Positions 40,473-50,382 of a stretch of 64,000 nt of DNA are shown here, piece after piece. Below the pieces are notes generated by a model. That model was given only the letters and a program-made list of their open reading frames with translations. It made no database searches and was not told where the DNA came from. Source of the DNA: UBA4582 sp047630175 (GTDB lineage: Bacteria > Pseudomonadota > Gammaproteobacteria > Pseudomonadales > Azotimanducaceae). Made by a program: the position numbers and the translations under genes. Location: NCBI GenBank assembly GCA_047630175.1, contig JBLHVI010000010.1, positions 1 through 64,000 of the forward strand, read 5' to 3'. Every line of letters begins with the position of its first letter. The stretch's first letter is position 1.

Positions 40473-41243
40473 TTATTCGGTGGTGAGCGCGACCGCGTCA
40501 GTTTGTTCTTCATTAACGCGACATCGAATCATTTCTTTGATCTGAAATGTCAATTCAGTCACCGATGTCGTCTCAAATTGCTCAGGATTTACCGCGTCTA
40601 GGATCTCAACATGCACATGCGTGCGACCATGGAAGTTGAGACTGTTCTTGGGCACCGCATTCTTAGATCCATTGATGACGATCGGCAAAACAGGCACCTC
40701 AAGACGTTTCGCCAACACGAAAGCGCCCTCTTTAAAGTCCCGCATTTTACCTGTGGTTGAGCGCGTGCCCTCCGGGAACAGGAATACCGAACTACCAAGT
40801 TTCAGATGTCGTTCGCAGGCGTTGTACATTTTCTTGATACTGGTTTTGCGCCCTCGTTCGAGCGGAACATATTGGTTTAGAGACATATTCCAGCCAATAA
40901 GCGGGACCTGAAAAATGTCAGATTTGGATACCCATTTAAAATGCACAAACAGTGTAAAGGCGACAAGAATGTCGACTAAAGACTGATGATTGGAGACGAT
41001 AATGTAGGTTTTCGCCGGGTCTATCTTGTCCCTGCCAATGACGGTTACAGACCACGGAGGAAAAATCCAGATATATAAACTGGCCCAAGCGCAGGTAAAA
41101 CGGTGTAACAACCACAATCGCTTGTCGAAGCGGTACGTGCACAGCCATATGCCCAATGCAATGCTAAAAAAAACCGTTGATGTGATGAACACGAAGCTAA
41201 TAAAAAGAATCGCAATAAATCGATAGGTCAAGCGAGTAAGCAT
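40473..41243 (-). CDS. 1-acyl-glycerol-3-phosphate acyltransferase (PlsC-like)
   Basis: This protein of about 256 residues has N-terminal membrane helices and the acyltransferase motifs NHQSLVDIL (HX4D) and FPEGTRSTTGKM. The third block is VPVLPIVINGSKNAVPKNS. It transfers an acyl group to lysophosphatidate in phospholipid synthesis. The ATG at 41243 is preferred over a TTG six codons upstream, though neither has a strong ribosome-binding site. It is divergent from the TRAP operon. Confidence 0.9.
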   Translation of the reverse strand: MLTRLTYRFIAILFISFVFITSTVFFSIALGIWLCTYRFDKRLWLLHRFTCAWASLYIWIFPPWSVTVIGRDKIDPAKTYIIVSNHQSLVDILVAFTLFVHFKWVSKSDIFQVPLIGWNMSLNQYVPLERGRKTSIKKMYNACERHLKLGSSVFLFPEGTRSTTGKMRDFKEGAFVLAKRLEVPVLPIVINGSKNAVPKNSLNFHGRTHVHVEILDAVNPEQFETTSVTELTFQIKEMIRCRVNEEQTDAVALTTE

Positions 41244-41414
41244 GCGTGCGGTCGGGGCCAAAAATAAAACCGAAGTGTACCACAGGTCGCTGCGTCCACG
41301 AAAAACGAGGCGCCTAACGTTTAGATGAAATTAACAGTAGGCCTGCATTACTTAAACCATAGCGGCAGATGGGCTACAATAGCGGCTGATTAAGTTGGTT
41401 TAGGCACAGTGCAA

Positions 41415-42275
41415 ATGAATAGAGTGTATCAAGTGGCGCGATTTATGGCGCTTGTGGCGAGTCTTGGATGGTTGGCCAGCTGTGCTACCGTGACCAGTTC
41501 TGTAACGACAGGGCTGGCAACTGACCTCGCTGACGCTATTATGAACAGCGCAGATGTTGAAACAATCAGAGAAGGCGTGCCGGCGTATCTCATCATGCTT
41601 GATAGCTTTTTGCGTAACAGTCCTGACGATGAGTCGTTGTTGCTGGCAGCGTCAGCACTCAATGGGGCTTTTAGCGCATTGACCGAAGAAAGCCGAACGC
41701 GACTACTAACCGACAAATCCTTGAATTACGCGTTTCGGGCAAGTTGCGCTAATGACGCCAAGCTGTGTGGGTTTCGGACAATGGAGTTCAGTCAGTTCAA
41801 AGCGAGAATAGATGATCTCAAACCGGCGCAGATTGAAGTAATCTATGCGACCGGGGTCGCCTGGACCGGTTGGATCCAAGCCCATAGCGACGATTGGAAT
41901 GCTATAGCAGAGCTTGCCCGCGTTAAATATCTGATGTCGCGGGTACTCATTCTCGATGAGCTTTGGGCGCAAGGTGGGCCGCATTTGTATATGGGAGGGC
42001 TCGAAACGATCTTGCCGGCTGCCATGGGCGGCAAGCCAGAAATTGGTCGTCAGCATTTCGAGCGAGCCATCGAGATTGCGTCGGGCGAGTACCTCATGAC
42101 GAAGGTGATTTACGCCGAGCAATACGCCAAGTTGACCTTTAACAAATCACTATACGAGCAATTATTGAATGAGGTATTGTCAGCCGATCCTGTTAAAGAC
42201 GGATTGACCCTGACCAATGTACTAGCTCAGCAGCGAGCGAAAGTGTTGCTTGCTGAAGCCGACGACTATTTTTGA
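41415..42275 (+). CDS. TatT-like TRAP-associated lipoprotein
   Basis: This protein of about 286 residues has a signal and lipobox WLASC, near residue 24, followed by an all-helical domain with TPR-like repeats (SADVETIREGVPAYLIML, GRQHFERAIEIASGEYLMTK). It matches the TatT component of TPAT-type TRAP systems (Treponema Tp0956), where a trimeric lipoprotein associates with the DctP subunit. I start at the ATG two codons after a GTG. It lies directly upstream of dctP, separated by about 120 bases with a hairpin, and belongs to the transporter operon. Confidence 0.88.
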   Translation: MNRVYQVARFMALVASLGWLASCATVTSSVTTGLATDLADAIMNSADVETIREGVPAYLIMLDSFLRNSPDDESLLLAASALNGAFSALTEESRTRLLTDKSLNYAFRASCANDAKLCGFRTMEFSQFKARIDDLKPAQIEVIYATGVAWTGWIQAHSDDWNAIAELARVKYLMSRVLILDELWAQGGPHLYMGGLETILPAAMGGKPEIGRQHFERAIEIASGEYLMTKVIYAEQYAKLTFNKSLYEQLLNEVLSADPVKDGLTLTNVLAQQRAKVLLAEADDYF

Positions 42276-42284
42276 TCGCGTCAG

Positions 42285-42309
42285 CGACAACCACGCATTA
42301 AAGTTGTCG
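42285..42309 (+). repeat. Hairpin between tatT and dctP
   Basis: CGACAAC at 42285-42291 and GTTGTCG at 42303-42309 can pair across an 11-base loop. There is no T-run. It may stabilise or separate messages for the lipoprotein and the abundant binding protein, or be incidental. Confidence 0.35.
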
Positions 42310-42398
42310 AAACCATTAATCACGCTATTCCTGTTAAGCGGTTTGTCTGGCTATTTATCAAGTCTTAATACGTTGTGAGTCACGTTAAGGAAATCGAC

Positions 42399-43457
42399 AT
42401 GTTGAAAATACACATTACTGGCCTGCTAATGCTTCTGCTGGCCTCTAGCTTGGGTTACGCACCTTCGATACAGGCTAAAACCTTCAAGATTGCGACCGTC
42501 TCACCCGATGGATTGAGCTGGATGAAGCAACTCAGAGCGGGTGCCAAAGAGATTGCCACCAAGACAGATGGCCGGGTTAAATTCAAAATTTACCCAGGCG
42601 GCGTCCAGGGAGATGATTACACGGTGATGCGTAAGGTTCGCATCGGCCAACTGCAAGGGGGCGTCATGGCGGCCAGCACGCTTACGCGGTTCTACCCAGA
42701 TTTGCAGATATATAACTTACCTCTGCAATTCCGCGATCAAGAAGAGGTGGATTATGTCCGCGCTCGCATGGACGATCGCATTATTGATGGGCTAGGAGCG
42801 AGTGGTATCACCTCCTTTAGTCTTGCTGAAACTGGCTTTGCTTATATGCTAACGAGTGAGCCCGTGGCGGGTATTGAAGACTTGCAGAAGGTCAAGGCAT
42901 GGGTCCCTGACGGCGACCCGATTGCTGCCCGGCTGATTCAGTCGTTTGGTGTTAGTCCCATTCCTTTGGGTCTGCCCGATGTGCTTGCCGGTTTGCAGAC
43001 AGGTCTGATTGACGCTGTCGCGGTGCCGCCATTAGTCGCGCTGGCACTGCAATGGCACAACCATGTGGAATACATTACCCGCCTGCCGTTGATGTACATT
43101 TATTCCATGTTGGCCCTCGACCAAAAGGCATTCAACATGATTAGTCCAACTGACCAAGAGATAGTACGTTCAGTGATGAATCGAGTGTTTTCGACTATCG
43201 ATAGCGATAACCGTCGTGACAACAAGTCAGCCTATGAAGCGCTGCTTTCGCAGGGCATAAAAGAAGTCAGTCCCACCCCTGAGCAACTCATCAGCTGGCG
43301 CCTACGGGCTGATGCTTCTGTTGAAAAACTAGTGCAAAACGATGGTATTACCCAAGACAGCCTCGACGTGATGCGTCAGCATCTTAATGAATTTCGTGCG
43401 ACCCAAGCCGGAAAAACAATCGGCTCAACAAACGCTAATGAGCGCATTGGCGACTAG
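42399..43457 (+). CDS. dctP: TRAP transporter substrate-binding protein DctP
   Basis: This 352-residue periplasmic binding protein has a signal peptide (MLKIHITGLLMLLLASSLG) and DctP-family segments: KIYPGGVQGDDYTVMRKVRI, GLPDVLAGLQTGLIDAVAVP (the Arg-containing ligand block is altered) and an EALLSQG helix. AAGGAA lies 6 bases before this ATG, favouring it over a GTG eight codons earlier. With TatT upstream it is of the TPAT type, suggested in the literature to bind hydrophobic ligands rather than C4-dicarboxylates. The ligand is unknown. Confidence 0.9.
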   Translation: MLKIHITGLLMLLLASSLGYAPSIQAKTFKIATVSPDGLSWMKQLRAGAKEIATKTDGRVKFKIYPGGVQGDDYTVMRKVRIGQLQGGVMAASTLTRFYPDLQIYNLPLQFRDQEEVDYVRARMDDRIIDGLGASGITSFSLAETGFAYMLTSEPVAGIEDLQKVKAWVPDGDPIAARLIQSFGVSPIPLGLPDVLAGLQTGLIDAVAVPPLVALALQWHNHVEYITRLPLMYIYSMLALDQKAFNMISPTDQEIVRSVMNRVFSTIDSDNRRDNKSAYEALLSQGIKEVSPTPEQLISWRLRADASVEKLVQNDGITQDSLDVMRQHLNEFRATQAGKTIGSTNANERIGD

Positions 43458-43467
43458 GGTTGTTTGA

Positions 43468-43929
43468 ATGAAATTATTCCGCTATTTACATCGATTGGAA
43501 GACTCGTTGCTGGTGTTTTCTCTGTTGGCGATGCTCTTGATTGCGCTAGGCCAGATTGTGCTGCGCAACGGCTTCGACTCAGGGGTGCTGTGGGCGGAGT
43601 CGTTTGCTCGAATACTGGTGCTGTGGGTCGCTATGCTCGGTGCCATGGTTGCTACCCGCGAGAATAATCACATCAGCATAGATGCGGTGTCACGTTACCT
43701 GCCAAACCACTGGCAAAACTATCTCGCAACCCTGACTTCCTTGATTGCATCGATCATTTGCGGGGTGGTGTCTTGGTATTCATTTGAATTCGTACGCTTT
43801 GAATACGAAGACAAGACCCTAGCGTTTGCCATGGTACCTAACTGGGTTTGTCAGTCAATTTTACCCATTGGGTTCGGCGTCATGAGCTTACGTTTTCTGT
43901 TCCAAATCATAAAGGTATGGCGCCGATGA
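43468..43929 (+). CDS. dctQ: TRAP transporter small membrane subunit DctQ
   Basis: This 153-residue protein has four helices and typical small-subunit features (LIALGQIVLRNGF, WAESFARILVLWVAMLGAM, EFVRFEYEDKTLAFAMVP). It pairs with DctM to form the sodium-driven permease. It starts 10 bases after dctP and its stop overlaps the dctM start by 4 bases. Confidence 0.92.
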   Translation: MKLFRYLHRLEDSLLVFSLLAMLLIALGQIVLRNGFDSGVLWAESFARILVLWVAMLGAMVATRENNHISIDAVSRYLPNHWQNYLATLTSLIASIICGVVSWYSFEFVRFEYEDKTLAFAMVPNWVCQSILPIGFGVMSLRFLFQIIKVWRR

Positions 43930-45221
43930 ACACGATTTTAAGCATCTTAGTGGGGTTTGTTGCCTTGCTTGGTGCGCCTTTGTTTGTCGTCATACTGGCT
44001 GCTGCCATGCTGGGATTCTACAGCGCAGATATTCCTTTAACCGTCATTGCTATTGAAATTTATCGTTTGATCGACACACCGCTACTGCTGGCCTTACCGT
44101 TGTTTACTTTTGCTGGTTATGTGCTTGCAGAGAGCCAATTATCGACCCGTCTAGTCAATCTAACGCAGGTGTTTCTCGGCTGGCTTCCAGGCGGGCTCGC
44201 GGTTGTCGCGTTTGTTACATGTGCATTTTTCACTGCATTTACAGGTGCTTCTGGCGTTACCATAGTGGCTGTAGGCGCCTTGTTGTTTCCAGCGCTTGTC
44301 GAGGCCGGTTATCCAGAAAAGTTCAGTCTAGGTCTGGTGACAACTTCAGGAAGTCTTGGCTTACTGCTCGCGCCATCGTTACCTCTGATCCTTTACGGCG
44401 TGATTGTGCAGCAGATGAATTTGCCCCAGCCATTCACTATCCAGGAATTATTCATTGCTGGCATCTTGCCGGCATTGCTGATGATCGTCTTGCTGACGGG
44501 TTACAGCATATGGTCCACCCGTGGTGCGGCGATAGTCAAGGGTGATTATACGCGCTCTGACGCGTTCGCTGCTGTCAAGGCTGCTCGCTGGGAGATTCCC
44601 ATGCCTGTATTAGTGTTAGGCGGTATTTATTCGGGCTTTTTTGCTGTCTCAGAGGCTGCCGCCGTAACAGCGTTTTATGTCTTGTTGGTTGAGGTATTTA
44701 TCCACCGTGAAGTCAAAGTGCGGGCCTTGCCTGGTATCATCCGCGAGTCAATGGTCATGGTCGGTGGGATACTATTGATTCTAGGCGTGTCCCTTGCGTT
44801 TACTAATTTTCTAATCGACGCCGAAATACCCCAGCAACTGTTTGAGTGGATCCAGACTTACGTTAGTAACAAATTGACCTTTCTGATTTTGCTCAATATC
44901 GTTCTCTTAGCACTTGGCGCTATTCTTGATATCTTCTCTGCGCTGGTCATCATGATTCCGCTCATTGTGCCGATGGCCTTGCGTTTCGGTGTCGACCCGG
45001 TGCATCTCGGCATTATCTTCTTGGCAAATATGCAGATCGGCTACTTTACGCCGCCTATCGGCATGAATCTGTTCATTGCCAGTTACCGCTTTAATCGACC
45101 CATCACAGAACTGTATCGCGCGACCTTGCCTTTTATGGCGGTGTTAATTGTTGCTTTGCTAATCATTACCTATGTACCGGCAGTGAGTTTATTTTTTCTA
45201 GACCGTCAACCCGCTGGGTAG
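43926..45221 (+). CDS. dctM: TRAP transporter large permease subunit DctM
   Basis: This 431-residue polytopic protein has the DctM repeats: LLALPLFTFAGYVLAES, FFTAFTGASGVTIVAVGALL, GSLGLLLAPSLPLILYGV and the C-terminal HLGIIFLANMQIGYFTPPIG. It is the sodium-coupled substrate pore. The ATG at 43926 overlaps the dctQ stop by 4 bases; an earlier in-frame start would lie inside dctQ. It ends the transporter operon. Confidence 0.95.
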   Translation: MNTILSILVGFVALLGAPLFVVILAAAMLGFYSADIPLTVIAIEIYRLIDTPLLLALPLFTFAGYVLAESQLSTRLVNLTQVFLGWLPGGLAVVAFVTCAFFTAFTGASGVTIVAVGALLFPALVEAGYPEKFSLGLVTTSGSLGLLLAPSLPLILYGVIVQQMNLPQPFTIQELFIAGILPALLMIVLLTGYSIWSTRGAAIVKGDYTRSDAFAAVKAARWEIPMPVLVLGGIYSGFFAVSEAAAVTAFYVLLVEVFIHREVKVRALPGIIRESMVMVGGILLILGVSLAFTNFLIDAEIPQQLFEWIQTYVSNKLTFLILLNIVLLALGAILDIFSALVIMIPLIVPMALRFGVDPVHLGIIFLANMQIGYFTPPIGMNLFIASYRFNRPITELYRATLPFMAVLIVALLIITYVPAVSLFFLDRQPAG

Positions 45222-45265
45222 TGAGAAAAATCGGCAAAATGCTGAAGTTCTTCTATGCTAATTAG

Positions 45266-46954
45266 ATGACACCAGCACCTCAGACAGAAGCGCAACTAGC
45301 GTTGCAGCGGCAAAACAAGCTTTTTGCTGTGTACCGCCGTTGTCGAGTACTTGTGATCGAAGACAACGCTCAGGCGCGTGGGGTGCTTCGCACTATGCTG
45401 CGTGAGTTAGGCATAGAACAGATTGACATGGCAGTGTCTGGTCAAAACGGCATCGATTGGATGCGCAAGACTAGCTACAACATTGTTCTATGCGACTATA
45501 ACCTAGGTAAGGGCAAGGATGGTCAGCAGGTTCTCGAGGAAGCTCGGCATAGCAAATACCTGAAATTCTCCACGATATTCATCCTTGTTACCGCTGAAAC
45601 CAGCGTCGAAATGGTTATGGGCGCGTTAGAATATCAGCCGGACAGTTATCTGTCGAAACCGTTTACTAAGCTCGAATTGCGCCTTCGACTCGATCGCACT
45701 ATGCAAGGCAAGATTGAATATCAGGCTATCGATGATGCTCTGGAGCTTCGTGACTTAGGCAAAGCTATCACTTTGTGCAATGAGCGCATTGACAGCGATA
45801 CTCAAACACCCATGCGTGTTCTACGCATCAGAGCTGAATGCTTACTCGGGCTTAAAGAATTTACTCAGGCAAAACAACAGTATGAAGCTGTGCTCGCTGA
45901 ACGGGATATCGCTTGGGCACAAATGGGCCTCGGCCGAGCTGAATTTGAACTCGGCCAATATGATGTAGCGGAGGCTCTGTTACGCAATCTGCTTAAGGCG
46001 CAGCCTAACCTCGTTGAATGCTATGACTGGCTTGCACGGGTACAAGTAGCCCAGAGCCGCTCGAGGGAAGCCCAAAACACCCTTGAGGAGGCGACGACTC
46101 GATCTCCTAAGGCTGTCTTGCGGCAGATGGAACTAGCGCGCTTGGCCTTTAGCAATGGCAGCTATCAGGTCGCAGAGAAAGCGTATCAGCGGTCTATCAA
46201 ACTAGCGAATGACTCTTGCTATCGATCGGCTGACAATTTTCTGCATTACGTGGAGGCTCTGATGGTAAAGGTAGATACCACCAAAAGCAGAACCTCTTTG
46301 AGTGCCTTTGCCGAGGCGCTGGCCTGTCTAAAACGACTGCGTAAAGAATTTGCGGGTAATGCATTGGTCGATTTCCGTGGCGTTATGCTCCAGGGACGCC
46401 TGCTGTATGAAAATGGCCAGGTCGACGAGGCGGTCAAGACACTGAAGCATGCTGAGGATATGTTTGGTCTGCTCACCGAGAAAAACCAAGTGAAGTTCGC
46501 TGATGAATTAGTGACTCACATGGCAATGACTAGTCAACTTGACGCCTGCCGTACTATTGTAGCGGGCCTTGAAAATACTTTGGACCAGCCTGACGTTATA
46601 GCCAACCTGCATCGATGTATCGCCGACTGCGTGCAGTGTCTCGCCAGCAACACCCTAAACGCAGAGGCGCTGGCGTTGCATACGCGGGGTCAGATCACTG
46701 ATGCCTGCCTGAAATTCGCCGAAGCGGCAAGATCGCCTGGCGCGTCTATTAATGTGTTGCTCAATGGCCTGGAAGTCTGCGTGGAGCTAGTAGAAAGACC
46801 TGACCTTAACACCCGAGAATGGCGCGCGGAATGTGAAGTTTTCTTACTGGCGCTAAACACACTTGATACGGGAGATCACCGGTATCCGTGGTATCAGGGC
46901 CTGCTGGCAAGACTCGAACGAGTGACTCAAGCGTTGCTCGCGGCAAGCAGTTGA
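45266..46954 (+). CDS. Response regulator with TPR-like repeats
   Basis: This 562-residue protein has an N-terminal receiver domain (about residues 26-150) with acidic pocket VIEDN, phospho-acceptor Asp in VLCDYNLGKG, Thr in LVTAET and Lys in YLSKPF. It is followed by several tetratricopeptide-like repeats (LGRAEFELGQYDVAEALLRN, LARLAFSNGSYQVAEKAYQR). There is no DNA-binding output domain, so it likely signals by protein contact. Similar receiver-TPR proteins exist in marine gammaproteobacteria. A histidine kinase is not adjacent; the nearby GAF-GGDEF protein may belong to the same signalling network (inference). Confidence 0.85.
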   Translation: MTPAPQTEAQLALQRQNKLFAVYRRCRVLVIEDNAQARGVLRTMLRELGIEQIDMAVSGQNGIDWMRKTSYNIVLCDYNLGKGKDGQQVLEEARHSKYLKFSTIFILVTAETSVEMVMGALEYQPDSYLSKPFTKLELRLRLDRTMQGKIEYQAIDDALELRDLGKAITLCNERIDSDTQTPMRVLRIRAECLLGLKEFTQAKQQYEAVLAERDIAWAQMGLGRAEFELGQYDVAEALLRNLLKAQPNLVECYDWLARVQVAQSRSREAQNTLEEATTRSPKAVLRQMELARLAFSNGSYQVAEKAYQRSIKLANDSCYRSADNFLHYVEALMVKVDTTKSRTSLSAFAEALACLKRLRKEFAGNALVDFRGVMLQGRLLYENGQVDEAVKTLKHAEDMFGLLTEKNQVKFADELVTHMAMTSQLDACRTIVAGLENTLDQPDVIANLHRCIADCVQCLASNTLNAEALALHTRGQITDACLKFAEAARSPGASINVLLNGLEVCVELVERPDLNTREWRAECEVFLLALNTLDTGDHRYPWYQGLLARLERVTQALLAASS

Positions 46955-47172
46955 TCAAGCATATATCTTCTGTAGATTAGCCGGATTACGTCACATTCTG
47001 ACTACAACTCTCACGCAAAATACCCACCTTACTGTTCAAATGCTGTCTCGACCAAAGCAATATAACTATATAAAACAAATAGATATGATCGAAGCTTAGT
47101 GCGGAAATGATGGTTGGCACGATATTAGCTCTGCTTTGTACTATCGTAGTCTAACTTTGTGAGTTGTGTACC

Positions 47173-48390
47173 GTGGACATTGATATACAAGCCTACCGAC
47201 GCCTTATTGATATCGGCAGCGCACTGTCGGCGGAGAACGACACCACTGCTCTTTTGGAACGTATTCTGCGAGAGGCTAAGACCATGGCCGGTGCGGATGC
47301 GGGCAGGCTTTATTTACGCACCAAATCTGATACCTTGGCATTTGTTATTGTGCTAGATGACCGCCTCGGAACTTACCAGGGCGGCAAATCCGGCGATGCT
47401 GTGTCATCTCCAGAGCTACCGTTGTACCTGAATGATGGTGCGCCGAATTTGAATAATATGGCAACCCGCGCTATTCACGAAGCCGCAACTATTCGTGTTG
47501 ACGATGTCCTTGGCGAGTCCAATAAATTCACTGGTGACGTTAACAGCTCAGATGAGCTCAGTAGCCATGAAGCGCGCGCTCTCTTAACCGTTCCCCTCAC
47601 TAGCCTGAGTGAAGAACCTATGGGTGTGCTGCAGCTTCTCAACGCCAAGACAGCAGATGACGAACCCACTGGGTTCTCTGCAGCCATACAGCCCTTTATT
47701 GAATCACTCGCATCACTTGCGACTATGGCTCTACAAAACCGTAAGTTACTCGATCAGCAAGAGGCGATGAAAAGACAACTTGAGGAGCAAGTCAATGCGC
47801 GTACAGAAGAGTTACGCAAAGCCCTGCGCAAACTGTCTGAAGCACATGTAATCCTGAAGGATTTGAACACTATCGATGCGGTCACGCGGATAAAGAACCG
47901 TCAGTACTTCGATGATATAGCGGTACAGGAATGGCGCCGTGCCGTTCGTCAAAAATACCCTATGAACCTCATGTTACTTGATATCGACAAATTCAAGCGC
48001 GTCAATGACACCTATGGTCACCTCGCTGGCGACGCGTGCCTGCAGTCAGTAGCCCAGTGTATTGATGAACTATTCAATCGTCCCTCTGACGTTGTGGCGC
48101 GCTACGGCGGAGAGGAATTTATTGTTATCATGCCTTACATACAGCATGACAATGCGATGGCGTATGCAGAACGGGTCAGAGCGGCCATAAGTGCCCAACA
48201 CTTGCAGGTAGACGGACATTCCATCAACGTCACTATCAGCATCGGCGTTGCCAGTGGCATGCCAGACCAGGCAATGGATCTCCGGCAGTTGATCGCTCGA
48301 GCCGATACGGCACTCTACGAGGCAAAGAGGCAAGGGCGTGACTGTGTCTGTGGTATCGATTTATCGCCGCAGGTTCAGTTCAAACACTAA
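47173..48390 (+). CDS. GAF-GGDEF diguanylate cyclase
   Basis: This 405-residue protein has an N-terminal GAF sensor domain (about residues 5-190), a short coiled linker (EEQVNARTEELRKALRKLSE) and a GGDEF domain. The active site is GGEEF, in ARYGGEEFIVI, with an RxxD inhibitory site (RPSD) five residues before it, so c-di-GMP synthesis with feedback control is expected. I use the GTG at 47173, matching the start of its paralogue near 59509; a TTG three codons earlier is possible. The first 80 residues closely resemble that HD-GYP paralogue. The stop overlaps the convergent GGT gene by 4 bases. Confidence 0.92.
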   Translation: MDIDIQAYRRLIDIGSALSAENDTTALLERILREAKTMAGADAGRLYLRTKSDTLAFVIVLDDRLGTYQGGKSGDAVSSPELPLYLNDGAPNLNNMATRAIHEAATIRVDDVLGESNKFTGDVNSSDELSSHEARALLTVPLTSLSEEPMGVLQLLNAKTADDEPTGFSAAIQPFIESLASLATMALQNRKLLDQQEAMKRQLEEQVNARTEELRKALRKLSEAHVILKDLNTIDAVTRIKNRQYFDDIAVQEWRRAVRQKYPMNLMLLDIDKFKRVNDTYGHLAGDACLQSVAQCIDELFNRPSDVVARYGGEEFIVIMPYIQHDNAMAYAERVRAAISAQHLQVDGHSINVTISIGVASGMPDQAMDLRQLIARADTALYEAKRQGRDCVCGIDLSPQVQFKH

Positions 48391-49976
48391 AACCCTCCAG
48401 CCTGGCCTTCCTTGCGATGGTCTGAGGCGCCACAGTAACCTTGGTCGAGCTTGTATATCAGTTGGGCACCACCAAATAAATGTTCATCACGGGCACCGCT
48501 GATGGGATGGCCTAGATTAACCAGTTGCTGCTGCACCGCGGCGCTAAAGCCTGCTTCCAAGCAAACACTTCCGTCCTCCTGTAGGTACCATCGTGGCGCG
48601 TCACAGGCCGCCTGTGGATTCTGACCGTGGAGTACAATCCGCACCATCATCTGTAAATGACCTTGCGCCTGCATATGACCACCCATGACACCGAAGCTCA
48701 TTAGTGGCTGACCATTGGTCATGACAAAACCCGGAATAATCGTATGGTAGGGGCGCTTGCCACCCGCGACTTGGTTAGGATGGCCAGTCTCCAATGTGAA
48801 GCCCGAACCACGATTTTGCAGGCTAATGCCCGTGCCAGCGGGGACAATGCCAGAACCAAAACCGCGAAAGTTAGATTGAATCATGGACACCATCATGCCA
48901 CTAGCATCGGCAGTGCTCAGATACACCGTATCGGCACTGGCACCCAGCGCCGTGGGCGTGATGTTGGCGACGCTATTATTGATACTCTCGGCCCTCGATT
49001 TAAGATAGTCAGGGTCTAACAGCATTTGTGGCGTGACTCGCATTGAGGTGATATCTGCCAGATGACGCTCGACGTCTGCATAAGCAATGCGACACGCTTC
49101 AATCTGCCAATGCACTGACTCTGCGCTATCGACGGCCACTTCAGCTAGGGGCAGGTGTTTGACAATGCCGAGTGCCATCAATGCCAGTAGACCCTGTCCG
49201 TTTGGCGGAATTTCATGTAACTGGGTATCCGCAAACGACTGACTCAGGGTGTCAACCCAGTTTGCCTGATGACTCGCCAAGTCTGCATTGCTGAGGACGC
49301 CGCCAGCCTGCCTCGATGCTTTGACCATGGCATCTGCTAGCACACCCTTGTAAAACGCGCGGCCGTGACTGCCGCAAATCAATTCTAAACTGCGAGCATG
49401 GTCGGGCAGGGTAACGAGCTCACCGGTACGCGGCGCACGTCCTTGGGGACAAAAGGTTTGCAGAAACTCTGGATAATCAGCGTAGCGCTGTGGTGCTAGT
49501 TGCCAATAAAAAGCTGATTTAGGGCCCACTTGGTAACCGTTGCGCGCGTAACCGATAGCGTCTTCAAACAATTGCGCGAACGGCAGACGCCCGAACCTCT
49601 CAGACATGGCGACCCAAGCGCTTACCGCCCCAGGCACCGTGACGGCATCCCAACCGAGTGTTGGCATCGTGCTGCGACCTGCAAAATACTCTGGTGACCA
49701 AGCAGCGGGGGCACGGCCAGAACCATTGAGTCCATGTAGTTGGCTGCCATCCCAGATAATGGCAAACGCATCACTGCCAATACCATTATTGTTTGGTTCA
49801 ACCACCGTAAGGGTAATCGCGCTAGCGAGCGCCGCATCTACGGCATTGCCGCCTGCCTGCATGGCCCTTAATCCGGCCTGAGTTGCCAGCGGTTGCGATG
49901 TCGCCACGACATTGCTGGCGAACACGGGCGAACGTGCAGACGGGTAAGGGTTTTGCCAGTTGAGTCGTTGATGCAT
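48387..49976 (-). CDS. Gamma-glutamyltransferase family protein
   Basis: This 529-residue Ntn-hydrolase family member has ASNVVATSQPLATQAGLRAM and NAVDAALASAITLTVVEPNN near the start. The likely autocleavage and nucleophile position is Thr in ASADTVYLSTAD. GSGFTLETGHPNQVAGGKRP and the substrate block MGGHMQAQGHLQMM are in the small subunit. No signal peptide is evident, so it may be cytoplasmic. It hydrolyses or transfers gamma-glutamyl groups, for example from glutathione or related amides. It is downstream of the rhodanese gene by 7 bases, likely co-transcribed, consistent with sulfur or glutathione metabolism. Confidence 0.9.
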   Translation of the reverse strand: MHQRLNWQNPYPSARSPVFASNVVATSQPLATQAGLRAMQAGGNAVDAALASAITLTVVEPNNNGIGSDAFAIIWDGSQLHGLNGSGRAPAAWSPEYFAGRSTMPTLGWDAVTVPGAVSAWVAMSERFGRLPFAQLFEDAIGYARNGYQVGPKSAFYWQLAPQRYADYPEFLQTFCPQGRAPRTGELVTLPDHARSLELICGSHGRAFYKGVLADAMVKASRQAGGVLSNADLASHQANWVDTLSQSFADTQLHEIPPNGQGLLALMALGIVKHLPLAEVAVDSAESVHWQIEACRIAYADVERHLADITSMRVTPQMLLDPDYLKSRAESINNSVANITPTALGASADTVYLSTADASGMMVSMIQSNFRGFGSGIVPAGTGISLQNRGSGFTLETGHPNQVAGGKRPYHTIIPGFVMTNGQPLMSFGVMGGHMQAQGHLQMMVRIVLHGQNPQAACDAPRWYLQEDGSVCLEAGFSAAVQQQLVNLGHPISGARDEHLFGGAQLIYKLDQGYCGASDHRKEGQAGGF

Positions 49977-49983
49977 CCGTTAT

Positions 49984-50382
49984 TTACTGCTTTGCAACGG
50001 CTTCGATAGGTAATTGTGCGGCCTTCCAGGCGGTAAATCCACCTTCTATATGCGCGACATTAAACATACCCATCTGTTGCAGTGTTTGCGCTGCTAGCGC
50101 CGAACGAAAAGCTGATGCGCAGTACAAAACATAAGTTTTGTCCTGTGCAAAAACCTCGCGGTGGTATGGGCTGTCTGGGTCAACCCAAAACTCTAGCATG
50201 CCACGAGGCGCGTGTACGGCGCCAAAAATCTTACCTTCCCGATGGAGCTCACGCACATCCCGAATATCAACGATGACTGCGTTGTCGCTGTCTATTAATT
50301 GCTGAGTCGCGGTCAGAGAAAGCGTTTTGATCTGTGCCATGGCGTTGGCGACCAGGGCTTCAACACCGGTAGTAATAGTCAT
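49984..50382 (-). CDS. Rhodanese-like sulfurtransferase domain protein
   Basis: This protein of about 132 residues has a single rhodanese domain (VIVDIRDVRELHREGKI, HAPRGMLEFW) and the active-site loop YVLYCASAFRSALAAQ, with catalytic Cys in YCASAFRS. It accepts and passes on sulfane sulfur or acts as a thiol sensor. The ATG at 50382 has AAGGAT 7-8 bases upstream; a TTG two codons earlier is less likely. It precedes the gamma-glutamyltransferase gene in one operon. Confidence 0.9.
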   Translation of the reverse strand: MTITTGVEALVANAMAQIKTLSLTATQQLIDSDNAVIVDIRDVRELHREGKIFGAVHAPRGMLEFWVDPDSPYHREVFAQDKTYVLYCASAFRSALAAQTLQQMGMFNVAHIEGGFTAWKAAQLPIEAVAKQ

